64,000 nt of DNA from Stenocarpella maydis (lineage: Eukaryota > Ascomycota > Sordariomycetes > Diaporthales > Diaporthaceae), in NCBI GenBank assembly GCA_002270565.1, contig CM008199.1, positions 62,001-126,000 on the forward strand. The letters are read 5' to 3'. Positions 43,901 to 54,521 of the stretch are shown here, in pieces (within the stretch, counting starts at the first letter, position 1; each line of letters opens with the position of its first letter). Made by a program: the position numbers and the translations under genes. The notes beneath the pieces are model-generated. The model made no database searches. It was not told where the DNA came from and saw nothing but the letters and a program-made list of their open reading frames with translations.

Positions 43901-46409
43901 CGGCGGCTGGAGGTTCCAGTACAACTTCGGTTGACGCTATTAACAAACTACGAAAGATTGCGGAGCTATGCGGGGAAAACCCGAAATTTATTATGAAAGA
44001 CAAACTGTATAAGCTACTATACGATAGAAAGTTGTATCAAATCGCTTACGATAAACTAAAAAGTAAACCGGGTAATATGACTCCGGGGATAACTCCAACG
44101 ACCTTTGACGGTATATCTATAGAAGTAATAGACAAAATTATCGACGAAATGAAGCTTGGAACTTTCCAATTTCAACCAGGTAGAAGGGTAAATATTCCCA
44201 AAGCCAATGGGAAAACGCGCCCTCTAACAATAGCTCCTCCTAGAGATAAGTTGGTTCAGGAATGTATACGTATGATCCTAGAATCGATATATGAAAGCAG
44301 CTTTTCGGAGTACAGTCATGGGTTTAGGCCCAACAAAGGATGCCATTCAGCGTTGAAAATGATGAATCAGAAATTCAGAGTAGCCTCTTGGTTTATTGAA
44401 GGGGATATTAGTAATTGCTTCCCTAGTATCGACCATGATATTCTTATTCGGATATTAGAGGAAAGAATAAAAGACAAGAGATTGATAGATCTCATTCGCA
44501 AGGCGTTAAAAGCAGGTTATTTTGAATTTAAGGAGCTATCGATCTCCGTAGTGGGTACCCCACAGGGATCCATTATCAGCCCTATTCTTGCAAACATATA
44601 TCTGGACAAGCTGGATAAGTTCGTGGAAGAACTAAAGACCGAGTTTGACAAAGGTTTAAAAGCAAGCGTCAACCCGGAATGGAAAAAACTGGAGAATGCG
44701 ATGTGGAGAGCTAAGTCAATCGAGGACAAGAGGCGCATACGTAAAGAGCTGATTGCGATCAAATCTAAATTAGCCATAGACCCGGATTTTAAAAGATTAT
44801 CCTATGTAAGATACGCGGATGACTGAATTATAGGGATTAGGGGATCTGCAGATGATTGCCGTTGAATCTTGGAAAGGGTAAGGGTCTTCCTCAAAGAAGT
44901 GCTCAAACTGGATCTCTCCCTAGAAAAGACTAAAATTACGAATATAAAATCCGAAGTAGCAAGGTTCTTATCGGTAGACATTAAAAAATTTAAACATAGA
45001 ACATTCAGAAGAGTGAGGGGAAGACTAACTAGAATCAGGGACTCTCTGAGACTAACGGCTCCTTTGGAACGAATAACGGGAAAATTAAAAGCCAACGGTT
45101 TCCTAAAAGAGAACAAACCGGCCCCTAGATTTATATGATTGAAAAATAATAAGGACGAGATCATACTGTTATATAATTCAGTGTATAGAGGTATCACCAA
45201 TTACTATCGTTTTGTGCATAACTTTAACGAACTGTCCTCTTGAGTTCATTTCGTATTGAAGTCGTCTTGTGCCAAATTATTAGCTGCTAAATTCTCTCTT
45301 AAGACACAAGCGAGGGTTTTCAAAAAGTTTAAAAGCGATCTTAAAGGTGGGGATAAACACGGTTTTGTAAGAGCAATATATGGAAATAAACCTTCAGCCT
45401 TTAACGCGAGTACAGACGACATTGTATTAAGAGTTAACGCCAAAGGTATATCTAAAGCCTCGTTGGAGAATTTGGTATGTTCAGTGTGCGAATCAGAATA
45501 TCGTGTAGAAATGCACCATGTTAGAATGATGAAGGACTTAAATCCGAAAGCCCGCCTTATAGACAGAATGATGGCTAGAAGAAATCGTAAACAAATAGCA
45601 TTATGTAGAAGTTGTCATATGGATTACCATAATCATAATAAAAAACCATGTTAATGGGCTCGCAGTTAAGACATATATGGAGAGCCGTATGATGGGAAAC
45701 TATCACGTACGGTTCGGGAAAGGGGTAATATCGTGTTCATTGTGTCGGACGTAAACTCGAAGAGGCAGAAATCGCTTAACGCGTCGCTAACCGAGTCTCC
45801 AGCGGATAAGTCGCCTCGGATGCCAAGGTTGGATATTAGAGTCCAATCAATGAGGGTTATATTATTCTAGTTCATCTATTTATAGTATCAGAAGCTCTGT
45901 TCTTTCTAGCGATTTTTTGAGCATTCTTCCATTCAGCTTTAACTCCAACTGTTGAATTAGGAGCTCAATGACCACCAATTGGAATAGAACCAGTGAACCC
46001 TTTTGAATTACCTTTATTAAACACAGTAATTTTACTATCAAGTGGTGCAACTATAACTTACGCACATCACAGTTTAATTCAAGGAGGTAGAAAAGGTGCT
46101 TTATTGGGATCAGTTTTTACAGTTTTACTTGCCGTGATTTTCACAGGACTCCAAGCTGTGGAATATAATGTTTCTGCTTTTACAATTAGCGATGGTGCTT
46201 TTGGTACCTGTTTTTATTTTGCTACGGGATTCCATGGCTTGCACGTGGTAATAGGGACCCTGTTCTTAGCTGTCGCTTTATGAAGAATATTTTCTTATCA
46301 TTTAACGGATAACCATCACCTGGGATTTGAGGGTGGTATTCTTTACTGACACTTTGTAGACGTTGTTTGACTTTTTTTGTACGTTTCAATTTACTACTGG
46401 GGTTCTTAA
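38000..46409 (+). CDS. cox3: cytochrome c oxidase subunit 3, five exons
   Basis: Complex IV membrane subunit. Exons: 38000-38068 (TNLIRSNFQDHPFHLVSPSPWP; start is GTG, no ATG near), 39799-39925 (LYTSICLLNLTTSAALSMHNF to MSFW), about 41028-41092 (FRSLYNLSTARAITNEDV to QAL), 43330-43386 (TFLGDHTLAVQKGLNLGVI) and 45876-46409 (LFIVSEALFFLAIF to YYWGS). Joined: about 852 nt, 283 residues, 14 more than usual. The surplus is in exon 3, which replaces the usual DVISEGTY with a longer segment. Introns: group I, group II, composite group I, group II with RT. Confidence 0.88.
38069..39798 (+). mobile_element. group I intron cox3-i1
   Basis: The exon ends TGACCT and the intron ends in G before TTATAC. 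Core: AAACTCCGGGGAC (about 38108), CAATCGCGGATCTAAGTCAG (about 38225) and AGAGCAACGAGTATACGG (about 38270), the same type as the atp6 introns. Confidence 0.85.
38486..39469 (+). CDS. LAGLIDADG endonuclease of cox3-i1
   Basis: Open from about 38486; no ATG precedes the first motif, so the start is unknown. Motifs FISGFTDAEGSF (about 38576-38611) and VAGFTSGEGSF (about 39056-39088) have intact acidic residues. TGA as Trp. About 300 residues from the first motif to TAG at 39467-39469, a normal double-motif enzyme. Confidence 0.82.
39926..41027 (+). mobile_element. group II intron cox3-i2 (no ORF)
   Basis: Starts GTGCGCCG at 39926, directly after ...TTTTGAT. Domain V 40904-40937. The 3' end is between about 41027 and 41039; the choice of 41027 restores the conserved FWFR of cox3. 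No ORF. A 48-bp palindrome (40328-40375) is inserted in it. Confidence 0.8.
40328..40375. repeat. 48-bp palindrome, copy 2
   Basis: Same 48 bases as 32316-32363, here inside the cox3 group II intron between its 5' end and domain V. Confidence 0.9.
41093..41947 (+). CDS. LAGLIDADG endonuclease ORF1 of cox3-i3
   Basis: In frame with exon 3 (…VRQAL). Motifs YYLAGLLEGDGHI (about 41156-41194) and LTGFTESDGYF (about 41528-41560), acidic residues intact. TGA as Trp; ends TAG 41945-41947. About 285 residues. Confidence 0.85.
42203..43246 (+). CDS. exon copy fused to LAGLIDADG ORF2 in cox3-i3
   Basis: Reads (L)TFLGDHT, the start of the next cox3 exon, and continues in frame as KNKQCLKL... into a double-motif enzyme: YYLAGLIEGDGSI (about 42413-42451) and LAGFIDTDGHF (about 42776-42808). 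Both motif acids are present. It reads one TGA and ends at TAG near 43246. It has no own intron core. The exon sequence is repeated with changes at 43330 (ACT for ACA, ACT for ACG). Confidence 0.8.
43387..45875 (+). mobile_element. group II intron cox3-i4 with RT
   Basis: Starts GTGCGCCG, ends TTCAT. Domain V 45682-45715. About 160 nt lie between domain V and the 3' end, longer than usual; the nad6-associated intron has the same extended end with common blocks (TCTCCAGCGGATAAGTCG, TTATTCTAGTTCAT). Confidence 0.9.
43774..45654 (+). CDS. group II reverse transcriptase/maturase with HNH domain (cox3-i4)
   Basis: About 626 residues, open with TGA as Trp. Motifs: PKANGKTRPLTI (about 44200), HGFRPNKGCHSAL (about 44319), GTPQGSIISPIL (about 44553), catalytic YADD (about 44812), maturase X domain, and a C-terminal HNH/zinc module (CSVCES, MHHVRMMKDLNP, CRSCHMDYH at about 45477-45640). 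Related to the rns intron protein but clearly divergent. Probably intact. Confidence 0.9.
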
Positions 46410-46429
46410 TAAACTTATATGCAATTGTG

Positions 46430-47256
46430 ATGATAGCTTCACGTAATATAAAGTTATGCTTTAATGATATATGTTTTAATTTATGTTATGATATTAAGAA
46501 TCTTTTATCTTTATTTTTAACTTACCTTGACGATATTTATGTCTATTATCCCTTATCCCAGGGATTATCATGTATTGTTTTTTGTACAGGTGAAGGTGAA
46601 GGTAAGGGTAAACGTAAAGCTTCGGTAGAGGATGATGAAAGTGCTAATAAAAGATTAGTACCTGAAGGCGGAATTGCCGAAGTAAATACAAAATCTAATA
46701 AAAATCTAAGTCTAAAAAAAAACAGCAAGAAGTAAATAGACAAATGAATGAAACTGCTCAAGAACTTGATAGTGTTAAGAAAGATCTAAAAGATGTTCGC
46801 CAAACTATTACTATTGATGATCACTTAAGTGAAGATCAAAAGCAAAAAAACACTGCTTTGCAAGAAATAAAAAGAAAATATCCAACTTTTTTCGATGAAG
46901 ATAGTGGTAATGCTACAGATAGAGAAGGGTTGGATCAATTAAAAGAATATTTAGAGGAAGATTTAGATAGTTTACAAAAAAAGTATTCTTCTTTAAGTAC
47001 TCAAAATAGAAAATATCAATCTATGTTAGATTGATATAATAGCAATAGTAAAGGAGGTGGTTCAGCTTCAGGTTCAGCTTTAGGATCATCTTCTGGTGGC
47101 TTCGATGGAGGTGGAACTCCTTCAAGTGGTGCTAGTTCTGAACAAGGGAGTTCTAAAAATAGTGATGGTTCTTCACTAAGTTTTATGAGTAAGTTATTAA
47201 TATTTTTTTCTTTTTTTGCTGATATTTTATCTAATTACATTGATAAAATTTATTAA
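46430..47256 (+). pseudogene. unknown coiled-coil/Gly-Ser ORF behind cox3 (frameshift)
   Basis: First part 46430-46735: a hydrophobic N-terminal stretch, then charged KGKRKASVEDDESANKR. A run of nine A precedes the stop. The second frame, about 46744-47256, has a long charged helix suggestive of a coiled coil (ETAQELDSVKKDLKDVRQ ... YSSLSTQNRKYQSML), a Gly/Ser-rich tail (SKGGGSASGSALGSSSGG) and a C-terminal hydrophobic anchor (FMSKLLIFFSFFADIL). No family. Begins about 20 bp behind the cox3 stop; an alternative TTG start would overlap it. Confidence 0.5.
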
Positions 47257-47345
47257 TTTTTAGTTTAGTATCTTTATAATTGTGTAATTTGACACCAATA
47301 AATAGTGGGCATATTTTAGAGGCTTAGTATAAAATATGCCCAATA

Positions 47346-47416
47346 AAGAGTATAGTTTAATGGTAAAATAAGAAGCTTCAACCTTCCGGTTCTCAGTTCG
47401 AATCTGAGTGCTCTTG
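47346..47416 (+). tRNA. trnW: tRNA-Trp (anticodon UCA)
   Basis: Acceptor AAGAGTA/TGCTCTT, anticodon loop CTTCAAC with stem GAAG/CTTC, T loop TTCGAAT. The UCA anticodon reads UGA and UGG, matching the use of TGA as Trp here. Confidence 0.88.
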
Positions 47417-47713
47417 ATTCTCCCTTCCAATTTTCTCCTTCTTATCCCGACGAAGTCGCCATATTTCGTAAGAAGTATAGAAGTATAGTAGGAGAAGTCG
47501 CTGCTTTAATTTATTAGGACTTCGTCAGCTAGAAGTACACCTGGCTGACGACGAAGTCGCTAGGCGCGATTTATCTTTTTTTTTGTAGTAAGCTCGTTTT
47601 ACGCCTCCTTCGTCAGGATAAAAAACATAGAAGCAGCACTTATGAGTTTTAAGGTATCTTTACTTCGCAGGCACGATTATAAATTTATATCTTAAATAAG
47701 GGTATATTTCTAA
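47417..47713. other. spacer, GACGAAGTC-type GC repeats
   Basis: Short repeats related to CTTCGTC/GACGAAG around TATAGAAG and CCTGACG. No gene was seen. Confidence 0.5.
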
Positions 47714-47786
47714 GGGTTTTTAGTATAATGGTTAATACATGTGGCTTTTAATCACTAAGATATCGGTTCGAATCCGATAAAACCTA
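47714..47786 (+). tRNA. trnK: tRNA-Lys (anticodon UUU)
   Basis: Acceptor GGGTTTT/AAAACCT, anticodon stem GTGG/TCAC with loop CTTTTAA, T arm ATCGG TTCGAAT CCGAT. Confidence 0.88.
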
Positions 47787-48204
47787 TTCATATCTGCAGA
47801 CTAGCGACATAGTAGGCCTACGAAGTCAGTAGGAGTACTTCTTCCATACGGACTTCTTCTTCTGATCTCCCCCCCCCCAACTACGTTGTAGTCGGGGGGG
47901 GGGATATGGCGAATTCATCGTTAGGAGAAGTCAGTCAGTATGGCTGCATTATAAAACTTATTTTATTGAATATATGAATTCGCCTTACCAATCGACTACT
48001 AACTTTTATATTTTTAGTGCTGTACTACCTGACTGACTTCTCTGAAGTCAGTCGGGCAGCAAAGCTCCGTTTTATGTGTTATTTTTATTTGATGTTTTTT
48101 TAGCTTAGTTTATGTGTATTTTATACACTTCACTTAGTGGGTTAAATATAAATTAATAAGAAAGGAATTAATGTTTTTAGCGTGCAATAGTGATGTAACA
48201 CTTA
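47787..48204. other. spacer with C/G-tract hairpin
   Basis: GATCTCCCCCCCCC ... GGGGGGGGGAT hairpin at about 47867-47904 and CTGACTTC/GAAGTCAG inverted repeats. No gene was seen. Confidence 0.5.
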
Positions 48205-48277
48205 GAATTAGTAACTTAATTGGTCGAGGACTTCCTTGTCACGGAAGTAGGTGTCGGTTCGAATCCGATCTAATTCG
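48205..48277 (+). tRNA. trnD: tRNA-Asp (anticodon GUC)
   Basis: Acceptor GAATTAG/CTAATTC, anticodon stem CTTCC/GGAAG with loop TTGTCAC, T loop TTCGAAT. Confidence 0.92.
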
Positions 48278-48480
48278 TGGTCTAGGTTAGATAGTCTAGA
48301 TTATATATTCTTTTTTTTTTACATTTACGACTGCCTTTGTTAGGTGTGGCCGACTGGCTTCTCGACGAAGTCAGGATGGTCCTAGCGCTAATTCCTAATC
48401 CCCCCCCCGTTCGAAGGCGTAATCCTACTTTTAAGAGGGATTTGCTACAACTTAAACATGTATTATATAAGAAATATACA

Positions 48481-48561
48481 GGAAAAGTTGCTATAGGTAG
48501 GGCGAAATATTTGCTACATATTGTGTATTAACACCTGGGTGTTCGATTCACCTCTTTTCCG
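48481..48561 (+). tRNA. trnS(gcu): tRNA-Ser (anticodon GCU)
   Basis: Acceptor GGAAAAG/CTTTTCC, anticodon stem AATAT/ATATT with loop TTGCTAC, long variable arm GTGTATTAACAC, T arm GGGTG TTCGATT CACCT. Confidence 0.88.
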
Positions 48562-49112
48562 ATCCCGAACTTCTTCTATACTGACTTCGTAGAGAAGCCA
48601 GTCGACTGGCTAGCTTCTGCTCCTTCGGTAACGTAGACTTAGTCGTCAGGCGCCTGCCATGCATACTGACTTTGTAGTTAGCCAGGGGGAGAGGGATATT
48701 AATATATTTTCATTATTAGATATTTCCCCCCCCCCTCGGTCCGAGCTTGCGCGATTCCCGCCTACGGAAGAATACCAAGGGCCTGTGTACCTGGGTCGAA
48801 GGATGGATAATTGTTTATCTATTTTTTTTTTACTTTACTTATACATTGTATAGGGGGGGGGCGCTTTGTATTTCGAATTAATTATTCTCATATTACTTCG
48901 TTAATCAACAACCAGCAAAGGTTCTTTATTACTATAATATGACTTTTCTTTTCCCCTTTACAGTCTTGCCTCCGAAGGCCGAGATAGGGGGTCTATCCAT
49001 AATACTACCAGTTAAGCTATTGAAGTCGTTAGGGTTATCCTTTAGTATTTAATCCCTTAGGGGGGGGGGCAAGCATCCTTCGGAGGGATTAGATATAATG
49101 AAATAATAAACA
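48562..49112. other. spacer with 70-bp repeat and C/G tracts
   Basis: Contains copy 2 of the 70-bp repeat (48735-48804), C and G tracts (48725-48735, 48853-48861, 49059-49068). A minus-strand tRNA-like D arm at about 49000-49030 lacks the rest of a tRNA. Confidence 0.6.
48735..48804. repeat. 70-bp dispersed repeat, copy 2
   Basis: Matches 32730-32800 with one difference; inverted ends CCTTCGG.../...CGAAGG type. Confidence 0.9.
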
Positions 49113-49183
49113 ACGGCTATCATTTAATGGTAGGATGTCTGTCTTCCAAACAGAGTGTGTCGGTTCGATTCCGACTAGCCGTA
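49113..49183 (+). tRNA. trnG: tRNA-Gly (anticodon UCC)
   Basis: Acceptor ACGGCTA/TAGCCGT, anticodon stem TCTGT/ACAGA with loop CTTCCAA, T loop TTCGATT. Its place between cox3 and nad6 is typical of Pezizomycotina. Confidence 0.93.
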
Positions 49184-49737
49184 TATTCCTTTTTTATATA
49201 AACCATAGTCCCCTCCGGGACTCACGAAGGATGGAGTAGTTTTTATTTTGTTCCGCCGAAGGTCACTTTTGGTTGTTGTATTTTGTCAGATGTATGTTAG
49301 CATAGTAGTAAGGCTTCCTGGGCTGTATTGCTGCCTTCTGCTCCGTGCCTACTTCTCCTACGTGCCGTAGGAGAAGTCGTAAGAGACGCAGAAATTTAAC
49401 CTTTATCTAATGTATTGTTAGCTCAGTTTAGCTTTGCTTTATTAGTTGGGGGGCGCCAAAGGGTTCTCACTAGGTAATGTTAATATAAACTGATAAGAAA
49501 GGAGTTAATGAATTATAAGGAAGATTTTATACTTCAGCTCTGGCCTTCGGAGAAGTACGAAGTCTTAACCACGATAATTTCAGTAAGCAGTTCATAGGTC
49601 TTTGTAGTAATAGAGTAAAAAAATTTGGCAGGCTGCAGCTATACTAGATTCACTCTTGGCTTAGTTAGTAGGATAGGAACATTTAGGTAAATATATTTGA
49701 TATAAATTTCCTCAAAGAGGTATACTAATTTTTTTTT
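49184..49737. other. spacer before nad6
   Basis: AT-rich with CCGAAGG and GGAGAAGTC short inverted repeats. No gene was recognised. Confidence 0.5.
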
Positions 49738-50463
49738 ATGAACAATTTATTTTTAGTTAATGAAACGTTTACAAATGGTTATTTAGCAAATATATTAAAT
49801 ATAATTTCTTTATTTGCAATATTCTGTGGTGTGTTTGTTATTATAAGCAAAAACCCCGTAGTGTCAGTATTATTTTTAATTGGATTATTTGGTAACATTG
49901 CTTCTTATTTAATTTTAATAGGATTAGGCTTTATGGGTTTAGCATATTTAGTTGTATATATAGGAGCTATCTCTATACTATTTTTATTTATTTTAATGCT
50001 GATTAATATTAGAATAAGTGAGTTACAAAGTAATACTAGAAATACTATACCTTTAGCTATTATTCTTTCTGTTTTTTTTAATTTCACTTTGATAGAATAT
50101 CTTCCATTTAGTGTATCTGGATCATTCAATACCAAGCTTTCGGTAATTCTATTCGACGCTTGAACTTCAAATAAGTTTTATCAAAGTTATATTAACAATA
50201 GTTTAGGTAATTTAGATAATAATTTATCTTTTGTTTCAAGTAACATGTGAGATGGGAATTTAGCAGAAACTAGCCATATCGCCAGCATTGGAAGTGTAAT
50301 GTATACTAATTATAATATTTGACTATTAATAGCTACTTTAATTCTGTTATTAGCTATGGTGGGATCTATAGTAATCACTTTAAAAAGTGATACTCATAGA
50401 AATAATCAAAGTTTTTGGGGTGCCTCGACTACTCTTAAAGGGGGCACCCCAACACAATCCTAA
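49738..50463 (+). CDS. nad6: NADH dehydrogenase subunit 6 (tail A)
   Basis: Complex I membrane subunit. Continuous frame of 241 residues with TGA as Trp: NPVVSVLFLIGLFGNIASYLIL, GLAYLVVYIGAISILFLFIL, the long loop, then SIGSVMYTNYNIWLLIATLILL and GSIVITLKSD. The last about 20 residues after KSD (THRNNQSFWGAS...) are not nad6-like and are formed by a GC palindrome (50417-50450). Two more nad6 tails lie downstream; this one is contiguous with the gene. Confidence 0.93.
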
Positions 50464-52246
50464 AAGTGGGCTCTCTTTTACTGTACCTTATATATCAAAA
50501 AGATATATTTCTACGCTAACTTCGCGTAGAAAATCTGTCGGTGTAAATAGTCCATCGGATTCTTCGAGTGATATGTCTCAAAAATTAGATAATTTACTTG
50601 CTAGTGATTTGTCTAATTCGGGTGATGAAATCAAAGAAAAGAATCCTCGTGTCCGTCAGTGATGACGAATTTTAGAGCAACCTATGCTTAATAGCTATCA
50701 AGTCGCAGAAGAAGCTATTAGATCCACCCAGAGGGTGGATCCCCTTTTAGGGGGGGGGGGATCTGGAGCTCCTATTACGAGCAGTATTATAAATAAAATT
50801 TTGGCTATTTATAATATTTATGTTACAGATGGAGAATTAAATATATTGCTGAATTTACCTAAATTTACTTATAGTGATTTAAGTAGAAATCTACTTAAAG
50901 ATCCTGATTTTATAAGTAAATTTGGAAAAAAAGGTCAAGAAGTACCAGGGTATACATTTTTACTCATCTTAGTACAGGTGCTAAATATGTAGGTTCTTCT
51001 GTACGATTAGCTACTAGATTGAATGGTTATTTCAGTAAGGGCCACAAAGAAGTTGGTAAGTTTATACCTCTTGGCTTCGCCACCCCGCTTCACTCCTTGA
51101 GCCCTAAAGGGCGTAAGTGAAGCGAGGGTTTATATAAAGAAGGCATTGAGAAATTTCAACTGGAAATCATACCCGTTAGCTCATTTTCTGTATTTAAGGC
51201 TGAATTGGTATTAGAACAATATTACTTATTAAACCCAGCATTCAATTTAAATACATCTCCCCTTCGGAGGACCCTCGGGACTCTGAAGGGAGCCCCACGG
51301 GCTAGAGTAGCTAATATTCCTGGAGACCCGTCGAAAAAAGTCTTTATGTATAATAAAGACAAAACTATTTTATTATACAGTGCATCTTCTTTTAAGGATT
51401 TAGAAATAAAGCTTGGAATAAGTTATAGTGCTGTTATTTATCAGATTAAAACAGGTTGCTATTATCTAAATGAATTTGTTTTCTCCACTGTGCCAGTTGC
51501 TACCGCCGAGACAGGGGTGTACAGTGAGGGAGAAGTTAAAGCTATGGTGGCTAAATGTAAAAAAATCTCACCGTTATATCTTTACAATAAAGATAGATCC
51601 GCTTTATTGTTTAAAGGACTGAAAGGAGATTTTTTAAAGTTAGGTATATATCCCTCAAACCAAGGAACTTAAGAATATATCGACTCAGAATCATTTTATT
51701 TAGACGAATTCATCTTGACAACTATTGAAGAATTAGACATTAACCCTACAAACCTATCTGTTGAAGAGTTAAAAGTAATGGTAGGTAATGCTAAAAAAAA
51801 TAAGGGGATCACTGGGCAATCACAAGGAGTTGTCTTAATAAACGTAAAAGATAATAAAACTCTTAAATTTGCTAGTTTAAGTGCCTGTGCTAATTTCTTT
51901 AAAGGTCCACCCGCAAGGGGGGGGGGGGACCAACTTTTTTTTTTTTAAAGTGGGTCTTGGGTATAAAACAGCAGTGATGACATTAGTTTCTCGTATTGCA
52001 TCTGGGGTGGAATATAAGGGTTATATTGTGAAACGAAATGAGGACGACTCAAGTGAAATTACACAGCATCGTGCGAAAGCTATCTCTTTAACTAACACAG
52101 AAACAGGTGAAGTTAAAGTTTTTGGATCTTTATTAGATGCAGAGGATCGTTCTGGTATATGTAGAGCAACACTTAGAAAATATGCCGATACGAATGAAGC
52201 TTATAAAGGGTTGGTTATATCTTATGTTAATAAGAAACATAACTAG
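50464..52246 (+). pseudogene. GIY-YIG endonuclease behind nad6 tail A, multiply broken
   Basis: Starts in another frame overlapping the nad6 end (from about 50387). N-terminal family pattern SSIINKILAIYNIYVTDGEL. Frame break at about 50948, then VYIFTH and YVGSSVRLATRL (about 50950-51020), an in-frame GC hairpin insertion (51068-51130), VLEQYYLLNPAFNLN, a further hairpin (51257-51300), NUMOD units, TAA 51670-51672, a G tract at 51919-51928 with another frame change, and a last NUMOD unit to TAG 52246. Related to the two cox2-associated GIY-YIG genes. Confidence 0.75.
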
Positions 52247-52252
52247 GAAGCC

Positions 52253-53405
52253 GATATAAGAACAATAACAATAGCATTAAATTATCCTTTATTTGTGCGC
52301 CGTTTGACTGTTTAGTTTCATGGAGTCGCTGGACTCTGATCAATATCTCAATTGTGATCACAGCACCAACGTTAGGCCAGTGGGAAAGCCTCTGGCTGAA
52401 CTCAGCATCGTTGGAAAGGCAAGATTAGACTAAACGGAAAAAGTCGAGTAGCTTGTCGAGCTGAATCTCCTATGGTGAATGCTGGATTGTGTTAAGGATA
52501 CTCAAGAGGGCCCTCGTGGATAGGGGTCTTGCTTGTCCGTAATAGGCAAGACAAACTGTGTTGGCGTTGGTAAATGAAACGCTAACAAGAGATCAGTTTG
52601 CCCAGGGTAGAATATCTACTCGCAAATTGGGGAAAGTCCAACCTAAGGGAGATCTAGGAACTAAATGGTACTACGGGATGGCCTAAGGAAGGAAACGACT
52701 ATGGTCACAGAGGGATCGTAGTACTTCGTTAGAAGGAAGGGTCCCAGCTCTTGTCGGATATTGAAAGTTGGTAGCGGACGGAGGTTCCGTCGAGCGATCT
52801 CTGATCGTGCTATCGGTATCAGTGTATAAATATTCTAAGCAGGCTTCTGCGAGGTACAGGGGTGGAGAGCCGTATGATGGGAAACTATCACGTACGGTTC
52901 GGGAAAGGGGTAATATTGTCCTATTTGAATTAGATGAAACTTAACGAAACAGAAGTCGCTCTTCGCGCCGTTTAAATAAGTCTCCAGCGGATAAGTCGTC
53001 ATAGATGCCAACGCTGGATAGTAGAATCTAGTTAGAAAGGATTATGTTATTCTAGTTCATAAATTGCTACCTTATGATGTGGCAATATTAAGCAATAATT
53101 ATTATATGAATAATGTTTTATACGATATATCTTTAAACAAATACAATTCAAATTATTTTAATAATTTAAATATATATGATAATAATTTATCTTTTGTTAC
53201 TAGTAATATGTGAGATGGAAATTTAGCCGAAACTGGTCATATTACAAGTATAGGTAGTGTCATGTACACTAATTATAATATGTGACTTTTAATAGCTAGT
53301 TTTATTCTTCTTTTAGCTATGGTAGGTTCTATAGTTATCACTCTAAAAAGTGATAACCCTTCACATAAAAGAAGTTTTAGGGGGGGGGGGGTGCCCTATC
53401 TTTAA
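52253..53405 (+). pseudogene. displaced nad6 tail B, split by a group II intron
   Basis: 52253-52294 reads DIRTITIALNYPLF and 53061-53405 continues KLLPYDVAILSNNYY ... NLSFVTSNMWDGNLAETGHI ... YTNYNMWLLIASFILLLAMVGSIVITLKSD, then a non-nad6 end formed by a G tract and palindrome, TAA 53403-53405. It aligns with 50040-50400 of nad6 but is strongly divergent in the loop, so it is a different allele, not a recent copy. No 5' part of nad6 precedes it. Confidence 0.85.
52295..53060 (+). mobile_element. group II intron in nad6 tail B (no ORF)
   Basis: Starts GTGCGCCG, domain V 52867-52900, ends TTCAT. 766 bp without an RT gene. Its last 150 bp share blocks with cox3-i4. It interrupts only the displaced tail. 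Confidence 0.88.
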
Positions 53406-53411
53406 GTAGGG

Positions 53412-54498
53412 CACCCCATTATCCTCCAATCTCTTCTACGGGTAATAATATTTCAAAAATATGAAATTCTACATTAGCAATTAATCGTAGTACCCTTAGA
53501 GAAGATTATAAATTAGACCCTTGATTTATAACTGGTTTATCTGATGCTGAAGGTAGTTTTTCAGTCAGTGTTTCAAAGAATAGTAAACTTAAATCAGGTT
53601 GAAGAATATTAGCTAGTTTCACTACGGGTCTTGGTAAAAAAGACCAGGCTCTATTAAATCTAAAGAGCTATTTTGGTGTGGGAGATATTTATGATTCACA
53701 TAGTGCTAACGTATCTCAGTTCCGTGTTCAATCTATAAAAGATCCCCCCATCCGGGGATCCCCCCCCCCCTTGCGGGTGGATCTAGCTGTTATAGTGCAA
53801 CATTTCGATGAATATCCTTTAGCATTTAAGAAAAGAGAAGATTATATACTATTTAGAAAGGCATTTGAAATAATAAAATCTAAACGTCATATTACTGAGG
53901 AAGGGTTTAATGAACTTCTCGCTTTAAAAAATAGTATGAATCTAGGACTTTCTTTATAGTTAAATAAAAATTTCCCTAATTTAGAACAAATTGCTAGAAC
54001 CACCCGGCCGGGTGGTTCAACCCCCCCCCCCCCCCCCCGGGGGGGGGGGGGGGGGGGGAGTGGAACTGAAATTAAAGATATAGTAGTAAGCAATCCTCAA
54101 TGAATGTTGGGTTTTATTACTGGGTAAGGTTGTTTTGTGGTTTCGGTTGAAAGTGCTCAAACAACATCTTTAAAGTACACAGTAAGAACTCGGTTTATTC
54201 TTACTCAACATAAGCGTGATTATCGTTTAATGGAAAGTTTGAAGGAATACTTTCAATGTGGAGCCGGCTCGTGTTGTATCATCAAATAATATATCTTCTT
54301 TTATGGTTAATAGTCTATCAGATATTAATAAATATATTATACCATTTTTCAATAAATACCCGATTTTGGGTAAAAAGCATTTAGACTATTTAGACTTTTG
54401 TAAGATTGTTGACTTAAAAGTTAATAAATCTCACTTAACGGTGGAAGGTTTAAATAACATTCGTTCTATTGTAGATAGTATGAATTCAAAAAGATAGT
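53412..54498 (+). pseudogene. broken LAGLIDADG endonuclease behind nad6 tail B
   Basis: First motif FITGLSDAEGSF (about 53524-53559) is intact. Lesions: in-frame GC hairpin insertion at about 53744-53783, TAG 53957-53959, a C-tract/G-tract palindrome of about 55 bp (54001-54060), TAA at 54125-54127 exactly in the codon of the second motif's catalytic acid (GFITG-stop-GCF), and a frame change near 54258. The last part (NKYIIPFFNKYPILGKKH) runs to TAG 54495-54497. Confidence 0.8.
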
Positions 54499-54521
54499 AT
54501 TTGTATTAGTATTTGAATTAG

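Noticed and set aside
48990..49040. Minus-strand tRNA D-arm-like sequence (AGCTTAACTGGTAG)
   Set aside because: No convincing anticodon or T arm, and all other genes are on the plus strand.
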